From contig JADFQA010000015.1 in the NCBI GenBank assembly GCA_022562055.1, positions 1-64,000 of the forward strand: DNA of 64,000 nucleotides. Direction: 5' to 3'. The notes under the pieces were generated by a model that saw only the letters and a program-made list of their open reading frames with translations, was not told the origin of the DNA and did not search any database. The DNA is from Acidobacteriota bacterium (GTDB lineage Bacteria; Actinomycetota; Acidimicrobiia; Spongiisociales; UBA5794). Positions 7,155-15,511 of this stretch are shown here, in pieces. The translations under genes were made by a program, and so were the position numbers. Positions within the stretch are counted from its first letter, which is position 1. The number at the start of each line of letters is the position of its first letter.

Positions 7155-8279
7155 TCAGAACTCGATGACTTGGCGGAGGGCTTCGCCGTCGGCGAGGCGG
7201 TCTAGGGCGGCGTTGATGTCGCCGAGTTGGATGTGGTGTGAGATCAGCTTGTCGGTGGGGAGGTGGCCCTCCCGGTGTAGTTGGATGAAGCGGGGGACAT
7301 CACGTTGGGTGACACACGATCCGAGATAGCTTCCTTGGATCGTGATTCCCCTCGCAACCAGAGGAGCGAGGCCGAGGTTATGAGACACACCCGGGCCCGG
7401 CAGGCCGAGCGTCGTCACCGTGCCACCCCGGCGCACCAGGCTCACGGCAAGGTTGAAACCCTCCAACGTGCCCGACGCTTCGATGGCGTGATCGACACCG
7501 CCCGGCGCCAAGTCTGCGACACGGCCCGGGGTCGCATCATCCGCCACCACGACATCGGTGGCGCCGAGCGACATCGCCGCTGCAAGCTTGTCCTCAAGCC
7601 GGTCGATCGCGACGACGCGACCCGCACCTGCAACCTTGGCGCCGAGGATCGCCGAGAGGCCAACCGCCCCCAGACCCACGACCGCCACCGACTCGCCCTC
7701 AGTAACCCCGGCGGTGTTCAGCGCGGTCCCCGCACCACACAACACGGCGCATCCGAAGATACAGGTATCGGCCGCCGCGAGACCCGCCGGCACCCTCACC
7801 GCTGACGCCTCGGCCACCAGCGTGTACTCGGCAAATGCCGCCACGCCCATGTGATGATGGATCGGTTCACCGTCGAGCGTGAGGCGGGTACCTCCGGTGA
7901 GTAGCTCACCCTTGTTGTTCGCTGCCACCCCGACGTCGCATAACCATGCCTCGCCGCTGCGACAGCGGACACAGCTTCCGCACTGGGGGAGATACACGAG
8001 CACGACATCGTCGCCCGGTACCAGGCCCGCGACCTCCGGTCCCACGGCCGCGACGGTCCCCGCAGCCTCGTGGCCGATCACCATCGGCAGTGGCCACACC
8101 CGTGCCCCCGTCACCACCGACAGATCGGACCGGCACAGGCTCGCAGCCCCAACCTTGACGAGAACCTCCCCGAGCCCCGGATCGGGGAGTTCAAGTTCGA
8201 CGATCTCCAGCGGTCGAGACTCGCCATAGGGGCGTGCCAACCCAGCCTCGCGCAGCACGGCCCCACGAAACCTGGTCAT
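7155..8279 (-). CDS. Zinc-dependent alcohol dehydrogenase, 374 aa
   Basis: A medium-chain dehydrogenase. It has the catalytic zinc region CRSDLSVVTG and GHEAAGTV, the structural zinc cluster CGSCVRC...C around residues 95-110, and a Rossmann motif (VAVVGLGAVGLSAILGAK). Late residues QGSYLGSCV and the 375-aa length fit the class III/NDMA-type branch of actinobacterial dehydrogenases; substrate unknown. Start ATG 8279 follows AGGGG; the adjacent GTG at 8282 is an alternative. A decayed partial copy lies at 14505-14800, and both copies sit beside a vapB sequence. Confidence 0.85.
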   Translation of the reverse strand: MTRFRGAVLREAGLARPYGESRPLEIVELELPDPGLGEVLVKVGAASLCRSDLSVVTGARVWPLPMVIGHEAAGTVAAVGPEVAGLVPGDDVVLVYLPQCGSCVRCRSGEAWLCDVGVAANNKGELLTGGTRLTLDGEPIHHHMGVAAFAEYTLVAEASAVRVPAGLAAADTCIFGCAVLCGAGTALNTAGVTEGESVAVVGLGAVGLSAILGAKVAGAGRVVAIDRLEDKLAAAMSLGATDVVVADDATPGRVADLAPGGVDHAIEASGTLEGFNLAVSLVRRGGTVTTLGLPGPGVSHNLGLAPLVARGITIQGSYLGSCVTQRDVPRFIQLHREGHLPTDKLISHHIQLGDINAALDRLADGEALRQVIEF

Positions 8280-8455
8280 CACAGAGCCCCTGCGTTGGGT
8301 TCAACGGTCATCATCAACAGTGTGGCACATCGAACCCCACCGTTCTTGTGCCGCTTAAGGGGAATAATTCTGTCGAAGCGTCACAAGAACGGGATAGTGC
8401 CGGCGGTGGCCGGAATATGATTGCATTACGACTGTGATGCTTGCATAATGCATGC

Positions 8456-8540
8456 ATGGCTACATCCATCACCATAAGAAACGTTCCGGACGACACCAGG
8501 GACGAACTGGCGGCCAGAGCGGCGAGGAGCGGTGCGGTCG
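8456..8540 (+). pseudogene. Truncated vapB-like antitoxin
   Basis: ATG 8456 begins MATSITIRNVPDDTRDELAA then RAARSG, identical at protein level to the first 26 residues of the intact VapB at 14849. After about 8535 the sequence diverges, the expected RSLQEYLR segment is lost, and no VapC follows. The upstream DNA (GCATAATGCATGC) is also shared with the other copy. The frame continues into unrelated sequence overlapping the end of the minus-strand aminotransferase. Confidence 0.75.
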
Positions 8541-8626
8541 CCTGGATCGTTGGCCGAGGATTACCTGCTCTCGTCAGTGCGTGCCAGAGCAGCACAGCAG
8601 CGGTACCAGCTGGTGGTCCGCGTCGG

Positions 8627-9712
8627 CTAACTGATAGCGGCTGCGAGTACAGCCATGTCTTCGTGGGTGTTGTAGAGATGGACGGAGATCCGCAATTTTC
8701 CAGCACGTATCGACGCCTTGATTCCCTCGCGGGTGAGGGCGCTCATAGCCGCTTCGGGGTCCTCTAGGTCAATCGATACGATCGGGGAGCGGTTAGGAGC
8801 GTCGAATGGAATCGTGAATCCTCTCGACTCGAGGTCATCGATCAAGACCCTACCGTGCGTTTCAATGGATTCGATCCCAACGCTTTCTATGATCCTCAGA
8901 CCTTCGATGTTGACGATGGGGTCGAACCACGGGACGGAGTCATCAAGTTTGCTCGCAGTCGTCGAGAGTTCGATCGTCGGCCCGTAGAAACTCTCCATTG
9001 GTCGGGCGGCTGCTTTCCATCCCGGCGTGATCGGCACGAAGGAGTCGTGCAGCTCGGGGCGCACGTACAGATGTCCCATGCCACGCATCCCAAGGATCCA
9101 CTTGTGGCTGCAGCTGAAGAGGGCGTCGATTCCGTCAATGTCGATTGCGATACTCCCAAACGCTTGGGATGCGTCGATGACAAGCCAGGCCTCCGCTTCG
9201 GCGGCCTGTGTCTTGAGGGCGGCGAGGTCGATTCGAAACCCCGTTGCCGACTGAATCAGTGAGGTCGCGATGACCGCGGTATGACTGTCGATCTTTGTGG
9301 CGAAGGCGTCGGCTGAGAGAACGCCGTCCGTGTCCTTTACGAGACGGATTTGGTACCCTCGGTCTTGAAGCAGCATCCATGGGACGAAGTTTGAAGCGAA
9401 CTCGTGTTCAGGGACCACGATGTTGGCACCGTTCACCCCCGGTGGAAGTTGCGCTGCAACGGTCGAGGCACCGCCGCTCACGCCGGTTACGAACGCTATG
9501 TCGTCAGGGGAGACCTGCAACTGCGAGGCCACCAACGATCGAAGGTCCTCAGCAACACCCTCCGCCTGGACCCAGTCAAAGGCACCGGCCTGCCACCGCT
9601 CTAGTGCGGATACCAGTGCCTGAGATCCCGGGAGGTTGCCAAGCGCCATCGAAGCGGTGTTCAAGTACACACCACTAGCCGCACCCGGAAACCATGAGGC
9701 TACGTCGATCAC
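8627..9712 (-). CDS. Class V aminotransferase family protein, 361 aa
   Basis: A PLP-dependent fold type I enzyme of the cysteine desulfurase/isopenicillin epimerase group. Visible motifs are FVTGVSGGASTV in the phosphate-binding region, WLVIDASQAFGSIAIDID with the PLP-interacting Asp, and FSCSHKWILGMRG carrying the Schiff-base Lys. The C-terminal RAGKLRISVHLYNT is typical of selenocysteine-lyase/epimerase relatives. The start is GTG 9712 (MIDVASWFPGA). No conserved cysteine loop of a true desulfurase is evident, so the substrate is open. It stands between a vapB remnant and recQ. Confidence 0.8.
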   Translation of the reverse strand: MIDVASWFPGAASGVYLNTASMALGNLPGSQALVSALERWQAGAFDWVQAEGVAEDLRSLVASQLQVSPDDIAFVTGVSGGASTVAAQLPPGVNGANIVVPEHEFASNFVPWMLLQDRGYQIRLVKDTDGVLSADAFATKIDSHTAVIATSLIQSATGFRIDLAALKTQAAEAEAWLVIDASQAFGSIAIDIDGIDALFSCSHKWILGMRGMGHLYVRPELHDSFVPITPGWKAAARPMESFYGPTIELSTTASKLDDSVPWFDPIVNIEGLRIIESVGIESIETHGRVLIDDLESRGFTIPFDAPNRSPIVSIDLEDPEAAMSALTREGIKASIRAGKLRISVHLYNTHEDMAVLAAAIS

Positions 9713-9880
9713 ATCGACAGGTTAATAGGCTCTTGACAGCGTTCGCATCGGGATGACACCCTGGCTGCACATCGTTGGGCGCCATAAAACCCGCATCGGA
9801 CGGATGGCGCGCAGAATTCGTTTCGATGGTGCACGATGCTACGCAACGCCTCTGTACCCGCGCCCGCGGCCACATACGGG

Positions 9881-11926
9881 TCACGATCTTCCGGCGTCGG
9901 CTAGGGCGAAGGGGTAAACCGCTGTTGCGCCTGCTTGCAATATCAGATTGCCGATGACCGTTAGGGTCCAGCGCGACTCAACAATGTCGTCGACCAGCAG
10001 AACCGGGCCTTCCGGCACTCGGCCAACATCGAAACTATCGAGCACGTTTCTTGCCTGCTGATAGCTGTTGTGCATCTCGCTTTGAGGTGGACCCTCGGCC
10101 ACACGTTTCACAACGTCAACAAACTCAATGCCCAGGCCATCTGCGAGGCGGGCAGCGAAATCGACGACCTCGTTATGCTCACCTCGGTTCGGCACGGCGG
10201 TCACCCACTGCGGGAACGGACGTGGTGACCACTTGCGGATGAGGTCAACCGCTGCAGTCACCAACTCGTCGTCGAACCGGCCGGTGTGGTTCTTGCCGAC
10301 CTGGACGAGCTCGCCCCAGCCCGGGTCGCCGTATCGTGCCAGCGCATGGCCCTCCTCGATGCGATACTTCCGCAGGTTGAGGCGTGGAAACGAACCGGGG
10401 GATTGTTTGCGAGGTTCGATCACGATCGGTTGCAGACGGATGAAATCGTGAGCTACCGCAATCAGCGACCGATCAACGGTGGCATCGAGCGGATCGTCAA
10501 CGCAGTTCGCACACCGACCACAGTCTTCCGCCTCGTCGTCGAGCTCCGATCTCAGAAACGCCATCAGACATTCATCGGTAGCGACATACCGGGCCATTGC
10601 CTGCTGCTCAAGCCTGCGGTTTGCGTTCACTGCCTCGACCCGCTCGCTGGGATACGCCCACTCGGTGGCCGAACGAAACCACTTGCTGCCCTCGCGGTGC
10701 ACCGCCATCTCGATCTCAAGAAGCTTGAGCGTTGCATCCATGCGACTCGGCTGCATGTTCACCTGCTGCGCCAGCGCACCTCGTGTGGTGCCATTCGCCT
10801 CTGCAAGCGTCTCAAGGATTGTTGTTGTGATCTCCTCAGAAGGAAACGCCGTCTCGATGAAGTAATCCTGGATACGCACGTCCTCTGCACCTGACAACGC
10901 CACGCCGTACGCCACATCGACCGCCCTCCCGGCGCGCCCAACCTGCTGGTAGTACGCAATCGGCGAACCGGGCACCTGGAAATGGATCACAAACTGGATG
11001 TGCGGGTTGTCGTACCCCATGGCAAGCGCAGACGTCGCAACCACCACTTTGAGCGTGTTCGCCGACAGGCGGTGCTCGATATCGAGCCGGTCCTCGGTCT
11101 CGCTCTGCCCCGTATACACCGCAGCGTCGACACCCTGACTCTTCAAGAAACGGGTGACACGCTTGGCGTCGGTGATGGTGAGGGCGTACACAATGCCGGC
11201 ACCTGGGAGCGTTGGGATCGTCTTTGCCAACCACGCCATGCGCTCTGCCTTGTTTGGCATATCAATCACTTGGAGGCGGAGGCTGGGGCGGTCGAGCGTG
11301 CCCCGAATGACCACAAGGTCGGATCCCAACTGTTCCTCAATGTCGGCCACGACTCGGTCGTTTGCCGTTGCGGTGGTTGCCAGCACCGGTGTCGTTGGCG
11401 GGAGCGACGCAACGACACCCTGCAACCTGCGGTAGTCCGGTCGAAAGTCGTGACCCCAGTCTGAAATGCAGTGCGCTTCGTCGATGACGAGCAACCCCAG
11501 TCGGTCCAGCAAGTCTGGGAGAATGTCGCTCCTGAACGTCGGGTTGTTGAGCCTCTCGGGTGAGATCAACAGCAGGTCGATCTCGTCGTTGTCGATCGCG
11601 GCAAATACCTCTGTCCAGTCGTCCCTGTTGCTCGAATTCACCGTTTCTGCGTTGAGATCGAGTCGTGCCGCAGCCTCGACCTGGTTACGCATCAACGCCA
11701 GCAGGGGAGACACGATCACGGTGGGCCCGGTGCCGCCGGCTCGCAGAATCTTGGTCGCAATAAAGTACACCGCTGACTTCCCCCAGCCCGTGCGTTGCAC
11801 CACAAGCGCCCTGCCTCCGCGTGCGGTCACGGTTTCGATCGCCTCAAGCTGACCCGGATGGAACGTCGCCGACGGGTTTGCAGTGAGGTCCCCGAGTAGT
11901 GCAACCGGGTCGAGCTGAGTGTTCAT
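9881..11926 (-). CDS. recQ: RecQ-family DNA helicase with C-terminal phosphoribosyltransferase domain, 681 aa
   Basis: Start ATG 11926 (MNTQLDPVALLGDLTANPSA) is preferred; the upstream extension is Arg-rich and unlike RecQ. Helicase motifs are present: GWGKSAVYF (I), VIDEAHCISDWGHDFRPDYR (II), LATTATAN (III) and YYQQVGRAGRA (VI). A zinc-binding Cys set follows (CLMAFL...CGRCANC). From about residue 540 a separate domain ends in GPVLLVDDIVESRWTLTVIG, a PRPP-binding motif of type I phosphoribosyltransferases. RecQ-PRTase fusions are known in actinobacteria, but their role is unclear. The RQC wing appears replaced. Confidence 0.85.
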   Translation of the reverse strand: MNTQLDPVALLGDLTANPSATFHPGQLEAIETVTARGGRALVVQRTGWGKSAVYFIATKILRAGGTGPTVIVSPLLALMRNQVEAAARLDLNAETVNSSNRDDWTEVFAAIDNDEIDLLLISPERLNNPTFRSDILPDLLDRLGLLVIDEAHCISDWGHDFRPDYRRLQGVVASLPPTTPVLATTATANDRVVADIEEQLGSDLVVIRGTLDRPSLRLQVIDMPNKAERMAWLAKTIPTLPGAGIVYALTITDAKRVTRFLKSQGVDAAVYTGQSETEDRLDIEHRLSANTLKVVVATSALAMGYDNPHIQFVIHFQVPGSPIAYYQQVGRAGRAVDVAYGVALSGAEDVRIQDYFIETAFPSEEITTTILETLAEANGTTRGALAQQVNMQPSRMDATLKLLEIEMAVHREGSKWFRSATEWAYPSERVEAVNANRRLEQQAMARYVATDECLMAFLRSELDDEAEDCGRCANCVDDPLDATVDRSLIAVAHDFIRLQPIVIEPRKQSPGSFPRLNLRKYRIEEGHALARYGDPGWGELVQVGKNHTGRFDDELVTAAVDLIRKWSPRPFPQWVTAVPNRGEHNEVVDFAARLADGLGIEFVDVVKRVAEGPPQSEMHNSYQQARNVLDSFDVGRVPEGPVLLVDDIVESRWTLTVIGNLILQAGATAVYPFALADAGRS

Positions 11927-12109
11927 GCCCCGGACGCTAGCCCGCCTCTGTGACACCGATGCCAGGACGCCCCCGCGGCTACGGTGGCGTCGTCGATGTG
12001 TGGGCGCGGGTCTTGGCTTCGGTGTAGCCAATTTTTCGGTGCGCGAAAAGTTAGGACGCGTGGGGGTTCCCTATTGAAGTAGTGGCGCGTATGGTGAAGA
12101 GACATCGAT

Positions 12110-12685
12110 GTGGTTGGGAGTCAAGACTTGCGTGTAGTGGGGTGGATGTTGTTCGGGATGGCGCTGGTTTTGGCTGCGTGCAGCGGCAGCAATGTCGTGC
12201 CCGCCACCGCACCACCGACGTTCGCACCAACAACGATTGTGGTCACGATCACGACGACTACGGAAGCCCCGACCATCACGACCACGACCCAGGTGACAAC
12301 CACTACGGTGGACCGGGTGGCTGAGATAGAGGCGATTCTGGTCGACCTCGTGACCAGACGCACTCTTGCGCAAGTCGAGCGGGACGAAGCTGCCTACAGA
12401 GAGGTGTTCGCCAACGCCGGGTTTCTGAACGAGTCGATGATCGTTTTCGAAGCTGACCTATTCGAAGTCCTGCCCCCGCTAATCGAGGTCGACGTCTTGG
12501 CCGTGCTCAGCGACAGCCCAACGTGTATAGCGGTTTCGCGGCAGACGCGGATGGAAGGCAGGGGAGATGGAGAGTGGTTCGAGGACACGACCGTGTTAGA
12601 GCTGACGGCATTGGGGAGTTGGGGATTCTCATTCATTGGGGAAGGGTGGGTATGCGACGGACCGCATCCTTTCTCGGACTCATAG
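12110..12685 (+). CDS. Thr-rich lipoprotein of unknown function, 191 aa
   Basis: Start GTG 12110 is preceded by GAAGAGA. A signal peptide ends in a lipobox (WMLFGMALVLAACSG), followed by a low-complexity Thr/Pro linker at residues about 35-65 (TIVVTITTTTEAPTITTTTQ) and a mature domain of about 125 residues. The mature domain resembles the NTF2-like/SnoaL pattern (helical LVDLVTRRTLAQVERDEAAY, later strands ending GEGWVCDG), but this is weak. It overlaps the next gene by 34 bp, implying coupled translation. Confidence 0.7.
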   Translation: MVGSQDLRVVGWMLFGMALVLAACSGSNVVPATAPPTFAPTTIVVTITTTTEAPTITTTTQVTTTTVDRVAEIEAILVDLVTRRTLAQVERDEAAYREVFANAGFLNESMIVFEADLFEVLPPLIEVDVLAVLSDSPTCIAVSRQTRMEGRGDGEWFEDTTVLELTALGSWGFSFIGEGWVCDGPHPFSDS

Positions 12686-13494
12686 CCAGCGCTGGCTTTT
12701 TCATTCTTTTGGGCTCTATCGCTGGTGCGGCGGATCATTGCGCTTTCAGTCCAGAACTCGGCCGGATCATATGTGATGTTTCTGAGCCTCCTTCTGGGGG
12801 GCCGGTTGTTGATGATCCGGTGGTTGATCCTCCGGTTCCGCCTTCTTTGCAGTTTGTGTATACCGGGGTTGATCCGAATACGGGTGGTGATTGTTATTAC
12901 TGGTCGAGCGTCCCTGGTGGCCTTGATGCGTGGGACCCGGCGAATGACCCTGCGGTGATAGCCATCACGACAAGTTTGCCGGTGTGTACTGCGGTTCCCC
13001 CAGTTGTGGTTGACGTCTTGGGGTGGGAGGTGTTCCGTTCATGGGCCTTGGGTGCGCCCGACCCGGTGTTATCACCACCAGGGTCAGGGGTAACCGGGGT
13101 TCCGACGTGGATCATTGCAACACCTGACGCAGCGATTGTCGAAGACGTGGTGTTACCTGACGGCCGGGTGTTGCAGGTGCGGGGTGAGATTGTGGTGTTG
13201 TCTGTTGATTGGGGTGACGGGGCCTTCTCCAATCATCTCCCCGGTGACTCGATCACACCTGGTGGGGTTGCTCACACATATGTGACGAAGACATGTGATG
13301 GGGAGCAGCGTTCGCGTCGTCGGGGGCATTTGTGTCACCCGTTTCTTGAGGCTTATCCGATCACGTTGGTGTATACGTGGGAGGGTGAGTACCGGGTGCT
13401 GCCTAACGTGGCATGGATCCGCCTTGGGACGTTGGATAGGGTCACGACTGTTGATTATGACGTTGACGAAATCATCGGCGTCCTCAACGGATAG
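12652..13494 (+). CDS. Secreted PKD-domain protein, 280 aa
   Basis: ATG 12652 has GAAGGG 6-8 nt upstream and begins a Sec signal peptide (MRRTASFLGLIASAGFFILL, GSIAGAADH). A Pro/Asp-rich segment (PVVDDPVVDPPVPPS) leads to a Cys-containing domain. Near residue 185 is LSVDWGDGAFSNHLPG followed by AHTYVTKTC, a PKD-like Ig fold signature. The upstream long frame is shadow sequence over the lipoprotein gene. Codons in 12780-13000 are less GC-biased than the neighbours, hinting at foreign origin. Likely surface or extracellular; binding partner unknown. Confidence 0.75.
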   Translation: MRRTASFLGLIASAGFFILLGSIAGAADHCAFSPELGRIICDVSEPPSGGPVVDDPVVDPPVPPSLQFVYTGVDPNTGGDCYYWSSVPGGLDAWDPANDPAVIAITTSLPVCTAVPPVVVDVLGWEVFRSWALGAPDPVLSPPGSGVTGVPTWIIATPDAAIVEDVVLPDGRVLQVRGEIVVLSVDWGDGAFSNHLPGDSITPGGVAHTYVTKTCDGEQRSRRRGHLCHPFLEAYPITLVYTWEGEYRVLPNVAWIRLGTLDRVTTVDYDVDEIIGVLNG

Positions 13495-13550
13495 AGGCAT
13501 GCTGTCGACTCTGCTCCAGGGAAACATCCGTTGACTCGACACAACACAAG

Positions 13551-13817
13551 TTGTATGGTGTCAACACATTGAGGGTGCGACATCCCAAGAAGGAAGTCGA
13601 CAAGGCCCTTGCGGACGCCCAAAATGCCGGGTGGACAGTGACCGCAACTCGATCAGGGCACCGGTGGGGAGTCATGCGTTGCGGTGAAGCCAGCCGGTCG
13701 GGGTGTCAGGTTTCGATCTGGTCAACTCCACGTAACCCGGGCAACCATGCCCGCCAGATCAGACGTGCGCTCGGGCGATGCCCGCACGAGTGGGAGACAA
13801 CGGAAGTTACGAAGTGA
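13551..13817 (+). CDS. HicA-like putative RNase toxin, 88 aa
   Basis: A small basic protein with KKEVDKALADAQNAGWTVT, then TRSGHRWGVMRC, SIWSTPRNPGNHARQIRRAL and CPHEW. The pattern (Lys-rich helix, GH, W/G strand, STPRNP, basic helix, CPH) fits the dsRBD-like HicA fold with His in GHRWG as the catalytic candidate; the Cys residues could bind metal. The start is uncertain: TTG 13551, TTG 13569 or GTG 13575. It overlaps the next gene by one nucleotide (TGATG), as TA pairs often do. Assignment is from pattern only. Confidence 0.6.
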   Translation: MYGVNTLRVRHPKKEVDKALADAQNAGWTVTATRSGHRWGVMRCGEASRSGCQVSIWSTPRNPGNHARQIRRALGRCPHEWETTEVTK

Positions 13818-14350
13818 TGACTCACCAATTCACGCTCATTGTTGAAGGCCCCGACCTCCAGGCCGACGGTCGCATCGACGAATTGTCGGAAGCGGGTTGT
13901 GATGACGCGTTGGTCGGGCGCACCGACGGTGTCCAGTACCTCGACTTCGATCGAGACGCCACAAGTCTGCGAGAGGCGATCTTGTCGGCAGTCTCCGACG
14001 TGGAGCGTGTCGCCGATGTTGAGGTGGTCCGCATTGCCGATGCAGGGGTGGTGTCGATGGCTGACATCGCCAGCCGGACAGGTCGGACGCGCGAAAGCGT
14101 ACGGTTGCTCGTCGCCGGCGAGCGGGGACCCGGCGGATTCCCTCCTCCACTCACCGATCCCCGCAGCCGCTACAGGTTGTGGCGTTGGTATGAGGTGGAA
14201 CGGTGGTTCGCACTGCACTTCGGCTTGGCCCAACCGACTTCCGGAGCCCATGTGGTAGAAACGATCAACGCTGCCCTTGAGCTGCGCTATCACCGCCGAC
14301 GTCTGGACCCGACTGACTCAGCCGACCTGAACAACCTTGTCGGACTGTGA
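13817..14350 (+). CDS. HTH protein, putative antitoxin to the HicA-like gene, 177 aa
   Basis: ATG 13817 overlaps the toxin stop; an upstream extension in frame lies inside the toxin gene and is ignored. Residues 1-75 (MTHQFTLIVEGPDLQADGRI, DELSEAGCDDALVG, SLREAILSAVSDVE) form an alpha/beta domain reminiscent of HicB-type folds. Residues about 85-135 are a DNA-binding helix-turn-helix (VSMADIASRTGRTRESVRLL) followed by RYRLWRWYEVERWF, similar to the W-x-W end of excisionase/MerR-like wings. The pair looks like a conserved actinobacterial TA-like module, unnamed as far as I can tell. Confidence 0.6.
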   Translation: MTHQFTLIVEGPDLQADGRIDELSEAGCDDALVGRTDGVQYLDFDRDATSLREAILSAVSDVERVADVEVVRIADAGVVSMADIASRTGRTRESVRLLVAGERGPGGFPPPLTDPRSRYRLWRWYEVERWFALHFGLAQPTSGAHVVETINAALELRYHRRRLDPTDSADLNNLVGL

Positions 14351-14367
14351 CGACGGCCGACCAACGG

Positions 14368-14405
14368 TCCCCGGTCTTGTCTCTGGACTTCGGCCCGCTT
14401 GTCGG
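14368..14405. repeat. Left copy of a 38-bp direct repeat
   Basis: The core GGTCTTGTCTCTGGACTTC (14373-14391) is shared exactly with 15517-15535. Over 38 bp only four positions differ from the right copy. The two copies bracket the dehydrogenase remnant plus vapBC. Confidence 0.75.
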
Positions 14406-14504
14406 TGTATTGCACGACGCTGGACCCGAACGACGGTTCTGACGACTACGGTGCCGCCGGTGAAGTCCTGAACGAAAGTACCGATAGTTTCGCCTCGGAG
14501 GCCC

Positions 14505-14800
14505 CGGCAGTAACAGCGTGTACTCGGCAAACGCCGCCACGCCCATGTGGTGATGGATCGGCTCCCCGTCGAACATGAGATGGGTACCTCCATTGAGCAG
14601 CGCACCCAGATTGTTCGCCGCAACCCCGATGTCGCTCATCCACGCCTCGCTATTGCGGCATCTGACACAGGTGCTGCACTGTGGGGGGATAGACGAGCAG
14701 GAAATCGTCACCCGTCCCAGATTCGTGACTGCTGGCCCCACATCCGAGACGGTCCCGGCAGCCTTTCGGCCGATCGCCTTCGGCCACACCCGTGCCCAGA
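14505..14800 (-). pseudogene. Decayed internal fragment of the zinc alcohol dehydrogenase
   Basis: This minus-strand stretch aligns over about 290 bp with the intact gene at roughly 7820-8110. It retains the structural zinc region CSTCVRCRNSEAW and the segment DIGVAANNLGALLNGGTHLM, then DGEPIHHHMGVAAFAEYTLL. Both ends are missing: no catalytic-zinc N-terminus and no Rossmann domain. The frame runs into unrelated sequence on either side. It therefore cannot encode an active enzyme. Its placement next to vapB mirrors the intact gene next to the vapB fragment at 8456. Confidence 0.85.
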
Positions 14801-14831
14801 GGCCGGTTTGTGGTTGCAATATGACTGTGTA

Positions 14832-14848
14832 GCATGCATAATGCATGC
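14832..14848. promoter_or_regulatory. Near-palindrome just upstream of vapB
   Basis: GCATGCATAATGCATGC is palindromic except for its centre and ends one base before the vapB ATG at 14849. A related GCATAATGCATGC precedes the truncated copy at 8456. It is a good candidate for the VapB/VapBC autorepression site. The overlap with the start implies a very short leader. Confidence 0.5.
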
Positions 14849-15085
14849 ATGGCTACTTCCATCACCATAAGAAACGTCCCGGACGACACCAGGGACGAGC
14901 TGGCGGCCAGGGCGGCCAGGAGCGGTCGATCGCTTCAGGAGTACCTGCGGGGCGAGATGATCGAGCTCGCCAGAACACCCGACATTGAAACACTTGCGGC
15001 ACGTGTCGAAGCACGAAAACGTGTGTCTGGCACGACGCTCTCGGCCGAGAAGATCGTCGAACTTCGAGACGCGGCTCGCAGGTGA
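14849..15085 (+). CDS. vapB: VapB antitoxin (ribbon-helix-helix type), 78 aa
   Basis: MATSITIRNVPDDTRDELAA begins a FitA/RHH-type domain: an N-terminal strand (SITIRNVP) then two helices with RSLQEYLRGEMIELA. The C-terminal tail (LRDAARR) would bind VapC. The second in-frame ATG (14849) is chosen because the first (14834) lies within the palindrome and is not conserved in the other copy. It overlaps vapC by four bases (GTGA). Confidence 0.85.
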   Translation: MATSITIRNVPDDTRDELAARAARSGRSLQEYLRGEMIELARTPDIETLAARVEARKRVSGTTLSAEKIVELRDAARR

Positions 15086-15480
15086 CGATCGTTGTCGATG
15101 CATCGGTAGTAGTCGCCGCGTTCGTCGACTCCGGGCCCGGTGGGCAGTGGGCTCTCGAGCAGTTGAGGCGAAGTCGCCTGGCAGCCCCCCACCTGATGCC
15201 TGTGGAAGTAGCAAGTGTGTTGCGGCGTGGAGAGTCGGCCGGTGACCTGTCGTCCGATGCGGCGGCGCTCGCCCACGCTGACGTTGTGGATCTGCCCGTG
15301 AAGCTGTTTCCCTACGAACCCTTTGCGCAGAGGATCTGGCAGCTACGCAAGACAGTCACGTCATACGATGCCTGGTACGTCGCGCTTGCCGAGGAACTCG
15401 ATGCGACCCTGCTCACGCTGGATGCGCGATTGCCGGGCGCTCCCGGCCCGCGGTGCCGCATCGAGACACCACCGTCCTGA
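15082..15480 (+). CDS. vapC: VapC PIN-domain toxin, 132 aa
   Basis: A PIN-domain endoribonuclease. The N-terminal strand MTIVVDASVVVAAF carries the first acidic residue, PVEVASVLRR the Glu in the middle, and TSYDAWYVALAEELDATLLT then LDARL the C-terminal acidic pair. Length is typical and all acidic sites look intact, so the toxin should be active and controlled by VapB encoded immediately upstream. Translation probably re-initiates at the GTG at 15082 inside the vapB stop. Confidence 0.88.
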   Translation: MTIVVDASVVVAAFVDSGPGGQWALEQLRRSRLAAPHLMPVEVASVLRRGESAGDLSSDAAALAHADVVDLPVKLFPYEPFAQRIWQLRKTVTSYDAWYVALAEELDATLLTLDARLPGAPGPRCRIETPPS

Positions 15481-15511
15481 CAGTCCTTGTATAACTCGGT
15501 GCCTCCGACCT

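Noticed and set aside
7051-7329. A small plus-strand frame after the AbiEii-like gene
   Set aside because: Ser/Arg-rich and antisense to the dehydrogenase 3' end; no supporting signal.
12240-12310. Possible short tandem repeat (ACGACGACTACG-like)
   Set aside because: It is just the codons of the Thr-rich lipoprotein linker; similar stretches occur in the other lipoproteins.
14265-14846. A 193-codon minus-strand frame as a separate dehydrogenase gene
   Set aside because: Only its middle matches the dehydrogenase; both ends are unrelated sequence and the catalytic zinc and Rossmann parts are missing, so it is annotated as a fragment.
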